Part shown: positions 1-10,492 of the stretch, in pieces | Position numbering within the stretch: the first letter of the stretch is position 1 | How the letters are laid out: each line of letters opens with the position of its first letter | Assembly (NCBI GenBank): GCA_030849465.1 | Contig: JARVLF010000015.1 | Span: 1,116,001 to 1,180,000, forward strand | Origin: Moesziomyces globuligerus | Taxonomy: Eukaryota > Basidiomycota > Ustilaginomycetes > Ustilaginales > Ustilaginaceae | Reading direction: 5' to 3' | Length of the DNA stretch: 64,000 nucleotides | Position numbers and translations under genes: made by a program | Notes under the pieces: generated by a model | What the model saw: the letters and a program-made list of their open reading frames with translations, nothing else | What the model was told of the DNA's origin: nothing | Databases searched by the model: none

Positions 1-156
1 CGAGCGTTTTCGACCGCGCACAGAGCGGCGGTGGCGCGTTGGACCCTATCTGGCCTTGCACCGCCCCGTCTCGCCAACCTCCACCCGCACGACCACCACC
101 ATCATCGCCGCAGCTGCGCTCAACTTCACGCGCATCACGTTGCAAGTCGTTTCAAC

Positions 157-1812
157 ATGAGCGCAGCCACCTCCCCGCCGACACAACACGGCGGCCGTCA
201 GAAGAAGAACAGCATCGGCAGCTGGTTTTCAAAGAAGTTCGGTCGCAGGCCAAGCGAGGCCGCTCAGCCTTCGCACGACTACTCGGCAGGGAACAGTGCG
301 GGCGCTCGCAGGGGATCTGCGAAAGACGGCCGCCCTCATAATTCCAGTGCGATCGCAGGCACGCTGGTTCCAGCCAACGCAGACGCAGATGCGCAGCAGT
401 CGCAATTCTCGTCCGCCTTTGCCTCGAACGATGCGCACGGCCTGGCAAACACGCTTACCGTACCTGCCAACGCCGGAGCAACGCAGGGAAGGCTGACGCC
501 ACCTCCGCAGCTCGACGGCATCCCCACCCAGGAGCCCCTTGGCGCGATCGATCTGCCCAGGTCGCCCCGCCCTGATGCAGGTGCTCAGCCGAGCCGCCAT
601 CAAGCAACCGGCTTGGCACCAACCTCTGTCGCCGAAAAGCCGCTCGCTCCGGCACCCGCAGGCGTGGCTGATCACAGATCGGCTCCTTTCAGTGAGGCGC
701 CTGTTGTGGCGGCTGCGCCACCAATCCCTGGTGCTGTGATCTCCAACAGTGCCACTCCCTCGACCGATGCGATCGCGCCGACCACGGACGATGAGAGCAG
801 CTTCGATGGGCGCGACTCGATCGGCAACCGCACCATGGATACCTCCAAGAGCCGCGCCAGCACCAAGCCCACCACGCTCATGAGCCTCGACACGCGCGAG
901 ACGACAGTGCTCCCCACCACTCACATCGCCCAGCCGCGTCGAAGCGGCGGAGACGACTCCTTTGGCCACCCTCATCGGCTCAGCGCCGGCCCGCGCGAGA
1001 ACACTGCCATCCACTTTGCATCTCCAACTGCCTCGCGCAGCGGCAGCGGACAGATTACTGGCGCAGCCTCCGCTGGCGACGGCACTAACGCCTTCATCAC
1101 TGTTCCGTCGCATTCGAGGCCTCATCCGAACAACAACCCTCACCCCGCGGCGCAGCCAGCCGACAACGCCAGCATCCTCACGCTAGCCTCCTCTACCGCG
1201 GGCATGAGTCTCGGTGGAGCCACCAGCAGCCGCGGCCACCACCATGCACCCAGCCTGGGTGGAGCCAGGAGCATCGGTGGCAGCCTCATGGGCGATCGCA
1301 GGAATAGCAGTGATACGTACGCCTCGCTCAAAGCGCTGCCTCCACTGAGCAGGCGCGGCAGTGACGAGTCCTCCCGCACCCGCGAATCGGTCGCCGCGAG
1401 CTCCACTGGCCAGAATTCGCACCAGGCCATGTTCGTGGGTGTAGCGGCACCCGGCGCTCCGATGGACCGGGTGAGTCTGCACAGGACGCCGTCCCAAAAG
1501 ACGGTGGCGACCCAGCTCTCCGTGCCCCTGTCGACGTCCGCGTCGAATGCTGCGCTGAATGCGTATGCAAAGAGCGAACATACTGCCAACGGCAGTCAGC
1601 CGCACCTGGGAGCAGCGCCCGCAGCAACGCAGCGCACGGAAGAGCAGAATGACGCGGTCATCACGCCCGCGGCCTCACCGAAACTGCTCAACGAGCCCAC
1701 TGCAAGCACGATCGCAGACGAAATCAAGACTCAGCACGCTCATCCTCGCGCACCCGAGACCGAAGCCAAGACGGAGAGCCTCGCAAGCACCGCTGTCGTC
1801 CCTGGACCTTGA
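157..1812 (+). CDS. Uncharacterised Ser/Pro/Ala-rich protein
   Basis: Single open frame of 551 aa counted from the first good ATG at 157; the frame is open further upstream but only from a GTG at 31. The product is low-complexity, rich in Ser, Ala, Pro and Thr, and begins with a basic patch (KKNSIGSWFSKKFGRR, about residues 14-29) that could bind membranes or nucleic acid. I recognise no catalytic or structural domain. There are many SR/SP-type sites that could be phosphorylated. It ends 92 bp from the convergent stop of the Ski2 gene. Function unknown; likely a disordered cytoplasmic or cortical protein, which is inference only. Base composition resembles that of the neighbours. Confidence 0.75.
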   Translation: MSAATSPPTQHGGRQKKNSIGSWFSKKFGRRPSEAAQPSHDYSAGNSAGARRGSAKDGRPHNSSAIAGTLVPANADADAQQSQFSSAFASNDAHGLANTLTVPANAGATQGRLTPPPQLDGIPTQEPLGAIDLPRSPRPDAGAQPSRHQATGLAPTSVAEKPLAPAPAGVADHRSAPFSEAPVVAAAPPIPGAVISNSATPSTDAIAPTTDDESSFDGRDSIGNRTMDTSKSRASTKPTTLMSLDTRETTVLPTTHIAQPRRSGGDDSFGHPHRLSAGPRENTAIHFASPTASRSGSGQITGAASAGDGTNAFITVPSHSRPHPNNNPHPAAQPADNASILTLASSTAGMSLGGATSSRGHHHAPSLGGARSIGGSLMGDRRNSSDTYASLKALPPLSRRGSDESSRTRESVAASSTGQNSHQAMFVGVAAPGAPMDRVSLHRTPSQKTVATQLSVPLSTSASNAALNAYAKSEHTANGSQPHLGAAPAATQRTEEQNDAVITPAASPKLLNEPTASTIADEIKTQHAHPRAPETEAKTESLASTAVVPGP

Positions 1813-1904
1813 CCTTCCACCTCCTCATCCTGAATCAAGGTGCGTTGCAATCCGCGTGGCCTGTTTGCGTCTGTGAGCATTCTAAGTGTACGCGTGTGAA
1901 GAGG

Positions 1905-4900
1905 TCAGAAGTACAAGCTGGCTGCAAAGACGATGTCGCGGCGGATGCGAGCCTGGGCGGCCTGAATCTTATCGCCGAGGTCGCGGTCGCCAATGACGCG
2001 GGCGGCGTCTCTGATCTCGCGGCAAGTTTCGTCGAGGCGGGTGATGACGCGGACGATGGAGCCTTCCTGAACGTCTGTCATGGCGGCGATGGTGGCAAAG
2101 TCGGTGCCCTTGGCCCACTCGTACACGACATTGACCAGGGCGATCTTGCTGGGCGTGGTGAAGTCTTCGGAAGCGAGGCTGTTGGCGAGTTGGACGGTCG
2201 AGACGCGTTCGGCGACGGCGAGGATCTGCTCGTATCCCTGAGCGAGGCGCGGGAGGAGTTCGGGGATATCGTCCGTCTTTTCCTGCGAAACAAAGATCGA
2301 CAGAAGCGCAACCAGTTCCTCGGGTTCGTAGTCGACGAGCACGTTCTCGAGGATGAGCTCGGTCAGCACGAGCTCGTTGGCCGAATTCACCTCGCATGCA
2401 ACGCGACCTTTGAGCAGCACCGACTCGGTGACCGGATCAATGTATCGCAGCGTCTTGAGCACGCTGACGCGCTGGTGGTAGTCCGGCAGCAGCTCCAGAT
2501 TCTCGTCCGACTGCAAGCGCAGCAACCGCTCGAGCTCCAACGTCACCTCCTTGTAGCGCGCCACCATGCCGTAATTCGCCCCAAAGGACGCGTCCGAGAG
2601 CAGCGAGGTGTGCTGCTGCGTCTTGAGAGCGTACGAGTCGCGCGCACGCACGGCCTCCTGGAAGTCGAGTCGGCGTAGCTTGGTCCACTCGGCCTCGCGC
2701 ACCGCAGATGCAGCGCAAAACTCGGCACGCACAGCAACCAGCCCCTCGAGCGCGCGGTTCATGGCACTCATCCGATGAGCAGTGATGAGCGGCACGTCGA
2801 GCTTGACCGTCTGGTCGCTCACGAGCGCGATGCTGCGGAGCGGCACCTCGCGCAGATCGTAGACGAGCTCCTCCTCCACCGCCGTCACGCGCGGTGGCCA
2901 CAGAGGTGGCACACCCGCATCGCCTGCGGCTGCATGCTGATCGAGATCGCCGCGCTTACGCGCCGGTGTGACGGCGGCGAGCACGAGGAGCTCGCTCGGC
3001 GACACCTGCCGCACGATCGCGCCAACGTCAAAGTCGAAATGCGCATCGCGCAGCACGACGACGCGACCAGCACCGAAGTTCTTGGCACCCTGCTGGTGGC
3101 CGAGCGCCAACTCGAACAGGGACTGGTTGGAAGCGACCACAGCAGCACAGAGGTCGTAGTACGTCGCGAGTTGCTCGTCGAGCTCCTTCGGCTGCGGATG
3201 TGGGATTCGCGCGAGCTGGCGTTCGAGCTCTTGCGCCTTGCGCTGTTGGTCCGGCAACATCTTCTGCGCCGCGTTCTCCGAGAACGACCGCTTGATCATT
3301 TCCTCCACCTTGAGCGCTTCAACGCGCAGCAGATTGAGGATCATGTTGTACGTCAGACGGAACTGCGACTGCAGCTTGGTCGGCTGCCCCAGCAGCATCT
3401 TGTTCAGCACCGCCGTCTCGGGGAGTTGGTCGGCAGCATTGATGATGACCACGCCCGTGGGATCGAGTCCACGACGACCAGCTCGGCCGGACATCTGCGT
3501 GTACTCGCCGGGCAGCAGCTCGCGGAAGCCGTGTCCATCGTGCTTGCGGATGCTCGAAAACACCACCGATCGCGCCGGCATGTTGACGCCCATGGCAAAC
3601 GTCTCGGTCGCGAACAGCACCTTGACCAGCCCGCGCTGGAAGAGCAGCTCGACGATCTCCTTGACGATCGGCAGCAAGCCGCCATGGTGCACGCCAATGC
3701 CGCGGCCCAGCAGATCCCGCATCCGCTTGATCTGAGGCAGCTCCTTGTCGCTCCCCTTCAGCCGAGTCAGCGATTTTTCAATGACGATGTGCACCTCCGA
3801 CCTGTCCTTGGCCGTATTCAGGTCCGTGTTGGGCATGCTCGTCGCATACTCCTCGCATCGCTTCTTGGAAAACACGAAGACGACGCAAGGGAGCAGGTCC
3901 TTCTTGCGCAGATGGCCGACCAGGTGGATCCATAGATTCTTGTCCAGGCCGGTCCGCACCGTCGTGGTTCCAGGGAATCCGCCACGCCCGCCTGCAGCAC
4001 CTCCTCGGCCCCGAGCTGCTCCACGTGCGGGTGTCATACCACCGCGACCGCCCCTTGAGTTGGCGCCTGCCGCGCCTCCGCCCCGGCCACCACGTGCTGC
4101 GCCTCCAGTCGCCGCGGCGTTGGCCTCGCGCTCCTTCTCCTGCTTGCGCTTGAGCGCCTCACTGGCATCCTTGATCCCCGATCCGAGGAATTGTGAGCGA
4201 GCATCGACCACTTTGAACATCTCCTTGCCCGCGTACAGGAAGTGTTCGAGCGGCACGGGTCGTTTGGGCGTGCTGATGACGTAGATGTCCTTCTTCTTGG
4301 TGCGACCGACCCAGTCGGCGAATTCCTTGGTGTTGGGCACGGTGGCCGAGAGCAGGATCAGGTTGATGTGCTGCGGGCAGAGGATGATGACCTCCTCCCA
4401 AACGACGCCTCGCTCCTGGTCGTTGACGTAGTGCACCTCGTCGAAGATAACAAACTCGACGTCGCGGATGAGGTCGGCGCCGCGGTAGAGCATGCTGCGC
4501 AAGATCTCGGTGGTCATGATGAGGCAAGGCGCTTCCGGGTTGATCTGGACGTCTCCAGTCAGGATACCGACGTTGGCAGCGCCGAAGGTCTGCTTGAAGT
4601 CGCGGTACTTTTGATTCGAGAGCGCCTTAATGGGCGAGGTGTAGATGCAGCGCGTCATGTGCTTCTGCGCGAGCGCGATGGCGTACTCTGCGACCACCGT
4701 CTTACCCGCACTGGTGTGGGCCGCAACGAAGACCGAGTCGCCCTGCTCCAGATGATAGACCGCCTCCTTCTGGAAGGTGTCAAGCTCGAAGGGGAATGCG
4801 TGGGCCATTTGGGGAACGAGCTCGTGGAAATTGGTCAGCTGCTGGTTGACGTCGACGACATGCGCCCAATCGCGCTTGGCCTCGATCTTGGCACTGCGTC

Positions 4901-5777
4901 TCGCATGTGCCAGCGGCTGCGGTCGCTCGACAGGCAGCAGCTCATCGAGTTCGGCGTCTTGCGCGCTGCCGGAGGGTGCGCCTGCAGCATCTCCGTTGAT
5001 CTGGGACCGGCCAGACCGGGACGCGCGGGCGCCCGGTCGTTGCTGCTCGACGGTGCGGTATACGGGGATGGGAGCCAAACCCAGTCCCACGTCTAGAGCT
5101 TGCGATGCATCCTGTACTTTGGCAGAGGGAGGAGCATCATCGTCGAGGTCAGCGCCGTCCTCAGGCACTTCCTCATTGGGGTCGATGAAGGAGCGGGAGA
5201 GGCCAGGGGCTTTTGAGCGCAGACCTCTGCCCGACCTGAGCGTGTCTTCCATTTCGGCGATTTGCGAGCGCATGGTATCCGAAAGACCGTTGGCATCTGC
5301 ATCGGCGTCATCAGCAGCGGACTTCATGACCTCGTTCTCCAGTCCACCGGGAGCGAAGGGGACGTAGGCCGACTTGCCGCGCACGAAGTTACGGGATGCG
5401 GCAGGCTTCCTAGCCATGGAGGCCGAAGATCTGGAGTCGAGGAGTGGCGTGGACGTGTGCGACACTTCGCGGTACGAGACGATGCGGCCCTCCAGACCCG
5501 CACGAACAAACTCGAGCGAGTGGAGCGATGTGCTTGGCTCGGCCCAGAGCATGTGGTCGAGCTTGGGTTTGCGCGGCCAATGCACCTGTGCCCGTGTCAG
5601 CTCGGGAGCCGAGAGCGAGGTTGACGGCGTCAGGAAATCATCCACCAGCGCTTGCGTCGTATCGACACTGTCGACCGCAGGAAGGTTGGGCTTGTCACCG
5701 CCTGTGCTGCGCATAGCTGCGACGGCGCGATTGTACGCATCGACCGTATCCATCTTGCCGTCTGTGCTAGCCGCCAT
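1905..5777 (-). CDS. SKI2: Ski2-type DExH RNA helicase (Ski complex)
   Basis: 1290-aa helicase, close to the length of yeast Ski2 (1287). Ski2 is the motor of the cytoplasmic Ski2-Ski3-Ski8 complex that feeds mRNA to the exosome for 3'-5' decay. Visible in order: the Ski2 N-terminal segment (LEFVRAGLEGRIVSYREV, about residue 95); Walker A AHTSAGKTVVAEYA (about 350); DEVH box in FDEVHYVNDQERG (about 445); SATVPNT; an RGG-rich insert (about 548-600); GVHHGGLLP and QMSGRAGRRGLDPTG of RecA2; and a C-terminal DSHCT-like domain. The start is the ATG at 5777; the frame extends to a TTG at 5876 but lacks an earlier ATG. Transcribed divergently from the DUF952 gene with 333 bp between them. No intron is needed. 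Mtr4 is the alternative, but the N-terminal motif and the RGG linker favour Ski2. Confidence 0.93.
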   Translation of the reverse strand: MAASTDGKMDTVDAYNRAVAAMRSTGGDKPNLPAVDSVDTTQALVDDFLTPSTSLSAPELTRAQVHWPRKPKLDHMLWAEPSTSLHSLEFVRAGLEGRIVSYREVSHTSTPLLDSRSSASMARKPAASRNFVRGKSAYVPFAPGGLENEVMKSAADDADADANGLSDTMRSQIAEMEDTLRSGRGLRSKAPGLSRSFIDPNEEVPEDGADLDDDAPPSAKVQDASQALDVGLGLAPIPVYRTVEQQRPGARASRSGRSQINGDAAGAPSGSAQDAELDELLPVERPQPLAHARRSAKIEAKRDWAHVVDVNQQLTNFHELVPQMAHAFPFELDTFQKEAVYHLEQGDSVFVAAHTSAGKTVVAEYAIALAQKHMTRCIYTSPIKALSNQKYRDFKQTFGAANVGILTGDVQINPEAPCLIMTTEILRSMLYRGADLIRDVEFVIFDEVHYVNDQERGVVWEEVIILCPQHINLILLSATVPNTKEFADWVGRTKKKDIYVISTPKRPVPLEHFLYAGKEMFKVVDARSQFLGSGIKDASEALKRKQEKEREANAAATGGAARGGRGGGAAGANSRGGRGGMTPARGAARGRGGAAGGRGGFPGTTTVRTGLDKNLWIHLVGHLRKKDLLPCVVFVFSKKRCEEYATSMPNTDLNTAKDRSEVHIVIEKSLTRLKGSDKELPQIKRMRDLLGRGIGVHHGGLLPIVKEIVELLFQRGLVKVLFATETFAMGVNMPARSVVFSSIRKHDGHGFRELLPGEYTQMSGRAGRRGLDPTGVVIINAADQLPETAVLNKMLLGQPTKLQSQFRLTYNMILNLLRVEALKVEEMIKRSFSENAAQKMLPDQQRKAQELERQLARIPHPQPKELDEQLATYYDLCAAVVASNQSLFELALGHQQGAKNFGAGRVVVLRDAHFDFDVGAIVRQVSPSELLVLAAVTPARKRGDLDQHAAAGDAGVPPLWPPRVTAVEEELVYDLREVPLRSIALVSDQTVKLDVPLITAHRMSAMNRALEGLVAVRAEFCAASAVREAEWTKLRRLDFQEAVRARDSYALKTQQHTSLLSDASFGANYGMVARYKEVTLELERLLRLQSDENLELLPDYHQRVSVLKTLRYIDPVTESVLLKGRVACEVNSANELVLTELILENVLVDYEPEELVALLSIFVSQEKTDDIPELLPRLAQGYEQILAVAERVSTVQLANSLASEDFTTPSKIALVNVVYEWAKGTDFATIAAMTDVQEGSIVRVITRLDETCREIRDAARVIGDRDLGDKIQAAQARIRRDIVFAASLYF

Positions 5778-6110
5778 AGCTGTGACAGTAGAGCAGTGCG
5801 AGGAAGTCTGGCCACTTTGAGCGTGGAAGACTGAGCAAGACGCTTGAGGTGAGCGCAATGGTGATAGAAACGGCAAAGGATGCTACTTGTGCGAGCGCTC
5901 CTTTCTCGCGAGTGCTTTGGTGAAATCGCCGCACATCGAGTGGAGGCGAAGACTCGAGAGACTGACATCTGAGCTGAAATTCGGAAATCGGACCGAGCGT
6001 CGAGAAGATTGTGCTTCGTGCGGAGAACCCCGCGCTTTTCACTCGAAGTGTGCCGACTCTGTTGCTTGTCGGCCCAGCTAGCTCTTTGTCATCCTACCCT
6101 ACCCATCAAA
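5778..6110. promoter_or_regulatory. Divergent promoter region, SKI2 / DUF952 gene
   Basis: 333 bp between two divergent start codons. It must hold both promoters. I see no obvious TATA box and no other gene. Confidence 0.4.
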
Positions 6111-6650
6111 ATGAGAGACCCTACGACCTGCACCGTGCTCTACAAGATCCTGACCCCGCAGGAGAAGGAAGCACTTCCTGCCACCAACTGGGCCGGAACC
6201 GCTCTCGACGTAAGTGTCCCTCGGGTCGAATCCTCTGATCATTCGCCTCTATGTAGCCAAACTGACGCGACCCATGCTACAGACCAAGGATGGCTTCATC
6301 CACCTCTCCTCGGCGGACCAGCTTGCTGGAACACTCGAGCGCTTCTTCAGTGCTGCCGGCGGCTGCGGCGACACCCTGTACCTCTACACGTTCGACCGAG
6401 CCACGGTCGACAAGCCGCGGGACTCGCCCATCAAGCTCCAGTTCGACCCCGCCGTTGGAACGGTCTTTGGCCACATTTACGGCGTAAGCACTTCTCACGG
6501 CGCCCATTATCGCCGCGCAGCTACTTATCCCTGCTTGTACCGCTTTTGTATCGACAGAACATCAACCCTGAATCGGATTTCTCCGGTCCCATCGAGATCA
6601 AGCGCTCCAGCTCCACCGGTCTCTTCGAGCTGCCTTCGCTCCAGTACTAA
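6111..6650 (+). CDS. DUF952 family small protein (3 exons)
   Basis: Predicted 130-aa protein from three exons: 6111-6209, 6283-6483 and 6558-6650. The introns have GTAAGT/CTACAG and GTAAGC/GACAG borders. The spliced product starts MRDPTTCTVLYKIL and contains GFIHLSS, the FIHLS core of DUF952, then FGHIYG, which is the usual second conserved block of this family. The whole protein is one domain, typical in length. The biochemical role of DUF952 is unknown; it is widespread in bacteria and fungi. The start has a good context (CAAAATGAG), and phase is kept across both introns. Divergent from SKI2. Confidence 0.85.
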   Translation: MRDPTTCTVLYKILTPQEKEALPATNWAGTALDVSVPRVESSDHSPLCSQTDATHATDQGWLHPPLLGGPACWNTRALLQCCRRLRRHPVPLHVRPSHGRQAAGLAHQAPVRPRRWNGLWPHLRRKHFSRRPLSPRSYLSLLVPLLYRQNINPESDFSGPIEIKRSSSTGLFELPSLQY

Positions 6651-6788
6651 GCTGCATCACCGCCTCAAGCAGACGCCTCAAAGTGATCGCAAAACATGCT
6701 CAGCACGTTCGTCTATGGAGTCCGATGGTATGAGGGTCATATTCTATCGTGAGAGTCGCAGCAGCTTGGTGGATTTGAAAGGACGGCC

Positions 6789-7930
6789 TCACTTTTTGTT
6801 TTCGGGATGCTCGTCCTCAGCGTTGCTCTCGAGCTGCTCGAGCTTGTTCTCGGTCGCGCTCTTCTCCACTTGGAGGCGCGCACGACGCAGATCGGCGCGG
6901 ACCCATTCAGGAAATTCCATGCGCTCCATCAGCAGGGGGATGTGGTGAGGCAGAAACAACATCCGGTCATCCTCGACTGCAGGAGCAGTCGTACTTTTCG
7001 CTTCGCCAGATGCCTCTGTAGGTTTCGAAAGGGCTGGAGGAGCGGTCTCGGCGAAGATCTCGTCGAGCACCTTGCTCTCAGTGGGCTCTACGCGGCCCTG
7101 GCTGATCAAGGTGGAGAGATACTGGGAGGACTTGTAGGCTGTTAGGAAAGGAAAGATGTACCGTTGCGCCAAGAGTCGCGGACCCGTGTCAGCTAACGCG
7201 CGGCGTGGGTTGGAGTCGGAAGGAGCGGTTTACGACGTACCCTTCCAATGGCTGAATGCTCTGTAGACCAGGTAGAAGAATGGCAGGTTGGGAACCACCG
7301 CTAGAAAGAAGAAGCGAGCGAGCAAAGCATGTCAGCGCCTCGGCGTCAAAACTCGATGCAGTCGAGTGGGACGAAGCGACACTTACGAACGAGCGCAAAT
7401 GGAATGGTGATGGGCATGCCCACGACACAATACCAGAAGCGACGGTAGTGATGCGGCGTGCGGTGCTCAGTCAAGTTCTTGAGGCTACTGAGTAGCCTTT
7501 GTGGGTCGAGGAGCGAGGGTGGGTAGAGCAATGGGATGTGGTCGAGCTTTGGGATGCCGGTTTCGGACGCCGACTCGTCGGCCGCCTTCTCTCTCGACGC
7601 GATGCGATGAGGACCCATGGCAGGATCGATGCCCTTGAGCGCCCATTCTTGGTATTCGATACGGTCCATGAGGCGCTCGCCGAGCACGTACGTCCTGCGC
7701 TTCCAGTCGAACGTGCTCTTCTGATCTGTGCGTCCAAGGTCGATCCAGAAGGCCGAAGCTTTATTGAGGAGGCGTGTGGTAAGCGGTGGTTTAGCTGCAT
7801 CGTTCTGCTGTTTTGCTGCGGCAGCAGCGGCTGCTTTCTCTGCTGCTCTGGACGCCGTTTGTGCGACAAAGGTCGAGATGGGGTGGGAGGTCGGCCTCGC
7901 CCTCGCGAGGGGTACTGCTATGAGCCGCAT
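6789..7930 (-). CDS. Mitochondrial K+-H+ exchange-related protein (3 exons)
   Basis: Predicted 317-aa protein. Exons on the minus strand: 7930-7387, 7300-7241 and 7138-6789, with GTAAGT...CTAG and GTACGT...ACAG introns. The junctions restore the block FALVPVVPNLPFFYLVYRA followed by SHWKAYKSSQYL, which matches the Mit_KHE1 family (yeast YDL183C, about 320 aa). Members of that family are inner-membrane proteins tied to mitochondrial K+/H+ exchange and volume control. The N-terminus is basic and hydroxylated, consistent with import. There are hydrophobic stretches around residues 170-200 and an acidic/basic tail ending in ENKK. Start at the ATG at 7930. Tail-to-tail with the DUF952 gene. Confidence 0.87.
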
Positions 7931-10492
7931 TCTCGGTGAAGTCGAGGGTGGAGTTCGTCAAGGGGTTTTGCTTGCGCTGCGGAGCGATGCTAGGGGCGCG
8001 CCGAGAGGATATCGACCGTGACTCGCGAGTGAGCGAAGAAGACGGTGTGAGTGGTGGATGGAAGAGCCGACCGATGCAAGACCACAGCGTTCCGACTAGG
8101 CTAAGTTGAGTGACTGTTGCTGCAGGACGCGACTTGAAATGCACGTGCAACACAGCATCTGCCAGACGTGCAGTTCCAGCTGGACGTCGTCATACTCACA
8201 CTGTACTCTACTCTCACTGCTCTGCGCTTGCGGAAATGCCGCGACGCGGCCTGAATTATTTTCGGAAGAAACTGTTCGGGCTGAACCTGTGCTGACGGCA
8301 GTGAGGCTCTGCAAGCATGTGGAGACGCTGTAGCTCGGATCTCGGGTCTCACTTGGCCCTGGGGTGCAGCTCAGCACCAGTGGCGATACTGCCGCACGGC
8401 ATCCACACAACATCGACATCCATCGTCGACCATAGAGGATTGTGGATTCGTTCCTGTCCGCACATATTTTGGGGAAGGCTACCTGCTTCGCACTTTGGTG
8501 CAACACTTTTCGAATCGTCCAAAGAGCCGTCAGGCAAGCTGGGCCATGCGCTGTAAAGTACATCGACTTCAAACCGCTGTACGGCAGTTTCTGCATTAAT
8601 AACCAAGCACCCAGCTGAGCTGGTGCTTTGTGATGGCTACCGATTAAGCAGAGGGAGCGTTCTACGAAGAACGTTAAAGTGCGAGTCTACTTCGGGTCAT
8701 ATGGAGGATGATTACGGCCAACCGGTTCAGTCACGGACGCACCCCTACATAGTGCTCTCATTTGTGCGGGCCGCCTTGAGCTCTCCGTGGCTTTGCACCT
8801 CACTGAGCTCAAGTATGGTCCCGTAGTTTGGTGACTGTCGCTCCTCATTTTGTGAGAACAGTGATGTACTTGTGTGCCTCGAGGGGCCTGCAGCCACTTG
8901 TCTGGCAATCTTTGCGTCACGCCTGTTTAAGCCTTTCTTCTGGATCAGTCGTTAGCCCTTGCTTCTTGTTAGGAACTCATATCCATTGCAGTCAATGTAA
9001 TGTATTCCGTCTTCTAACACTGCCAAGATCCGCCGTTGATGGATTCGAAGGATACATTTCGGCCTCGTCATGCCACGTTCGGCTCTGGAGCAGCGTTGCA
9101 TGAGAAGGCATATAAGGAAATCAATCAAGCTCCTGTAGCTCAAGTGGTCGCACAAAAGCCAACAGGCGCAAGCACTAGGTCATACAGGGATTAGAAGTAT
9201 TTGTGCAAGACTACAACCATCGCCTCGTGTGGACGGATCCAGGGCTCCAGCTAGGCGAAAACGCGCTCTCGACTGGCACGTTGCGAGAAGGATGCGATCT
9301 CGACGATCTGGTAGAGACATCGTGCTTTCGACTTGCGCTTCAAGTAGCAGGACATCTTGCTTCCTAGCTTGGCTGTGCTTCTTAATTGGCGATCAGAGAG
9401 CACGATCAAAGCGTCGCTACTCCAGGGCACGGATAGCGATCCTTTCTTTTCTTTTCTCCTTTTCTTCGCTTTTCTTTTCGAAAAATCGACGGCTGGCAAT
9501 TTGGAGCTCTGAGAGCGAGCGGCTGAGCGAGCCACATTTCGCATGCACTCGTTCCATGCATGCGGGCAAACGTGCAGTCGAGCCAGTCGCGGGTCTCTGG
9601 TCGAGCTGCCGGCGAGATTTTCTGCTCACACCCTCACCTCGCGACCCTGGCATGCGCTCGCGCATTCATCGGCGGCACCCTGACAGAGTCACAAAGTGTG
9701 GGTCTCGCCAGAGCGGCGTGTGCGGCCAGTCGGTCGGTCGAATTGGAGACGCGCGAAACATGGCCGTGCCTTGAACCCTGTCGCAGAGATAGACTCGCAC
9801 CCTAGCCTGCCGCCCTTCGCCCTTCGCAGCGCGTGTGTTGGCCACGATCCGCCCGAGTCCAGCTGGCATTTTTTGGGTTGGTTGGCTGCGCACGCTCCCT
9901 GGCAGCCCTTGCCTTCCGTCCACACCCATCGTTATCCGTCGCACCATTTCCACCACCCCACCCTGTCCCTCCCATCCACCGCCTCCCATCCTGTTCGAAT
10001 CGCTCGACTCCGGTCCCTCGACAAATCATCCTCGCCCACTGTACACCGCTGCGCTCGCAAGCGACTCGTCCCCGTCCAACGAGTCGCCCTTTTTTCGAGA
10101 TTCAGCTGGCGTCTCGCCCGGCTGGCGTAATTTCAACTTGTCGTTCGAAACACCACAATTGCACCGCGCCTCGCCTCGGTACCGCTCAACTGCGACGCGA
10201 CCTTCACCACTTTTTCCCGTCTCGCCCCTGCGCGTCATCTTGGCGATGACCATCTCTTCGATGCGCAGCTTCGGTTGACCATCGACCGTCAAATCACCGC
10301 CAGCGCATACACCAGCCTCGTCGGCGGACAATTCCGTCCTCGGAGCCACGGCGTCGTCAATCTCGTGCCTGGCATCTTCTTCGTTTTACAATTGGGCAGG
10401 ACCATTTCTAGCATCGCGATCCCGCTTCCCACGTCCTCTGCGCAACCTGCTCCGTGCTTCAAGCCCTTTGCGTTATCCGCCAAGCATACAAG
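7931..10492. other. 2.56-kb gene-free stretch upstream of the SET gene
   Basis: No open frame here resembles a known protein, and none is long enough to trust. The first part (about 8.1-9.2 kb) is lower in GC and has an imperfect hairpin around 8606-8631. The second part (9.4-10.45 kb) is strongly pyrimidine-rich on the plus strand, including a TTTCTTTTC run at about 9445-9480, as in long leaders of regulatory genes. It probably holds the two divergent promoters and a long 5' UTR of the SET gene. Confidence 0.5.

Noticed and set aside
2775..5096. Long plus-strand frames opposite SKI2
   Set aside because: They read the complement of conserved helicase motifs and show no domain of their own.
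8096..8596. 166-codon minus-strand frame in the 8-10 kb gap
   Set aside because: No ATG-supported homologue or domain recognised; mixed composition typical of chance frames.
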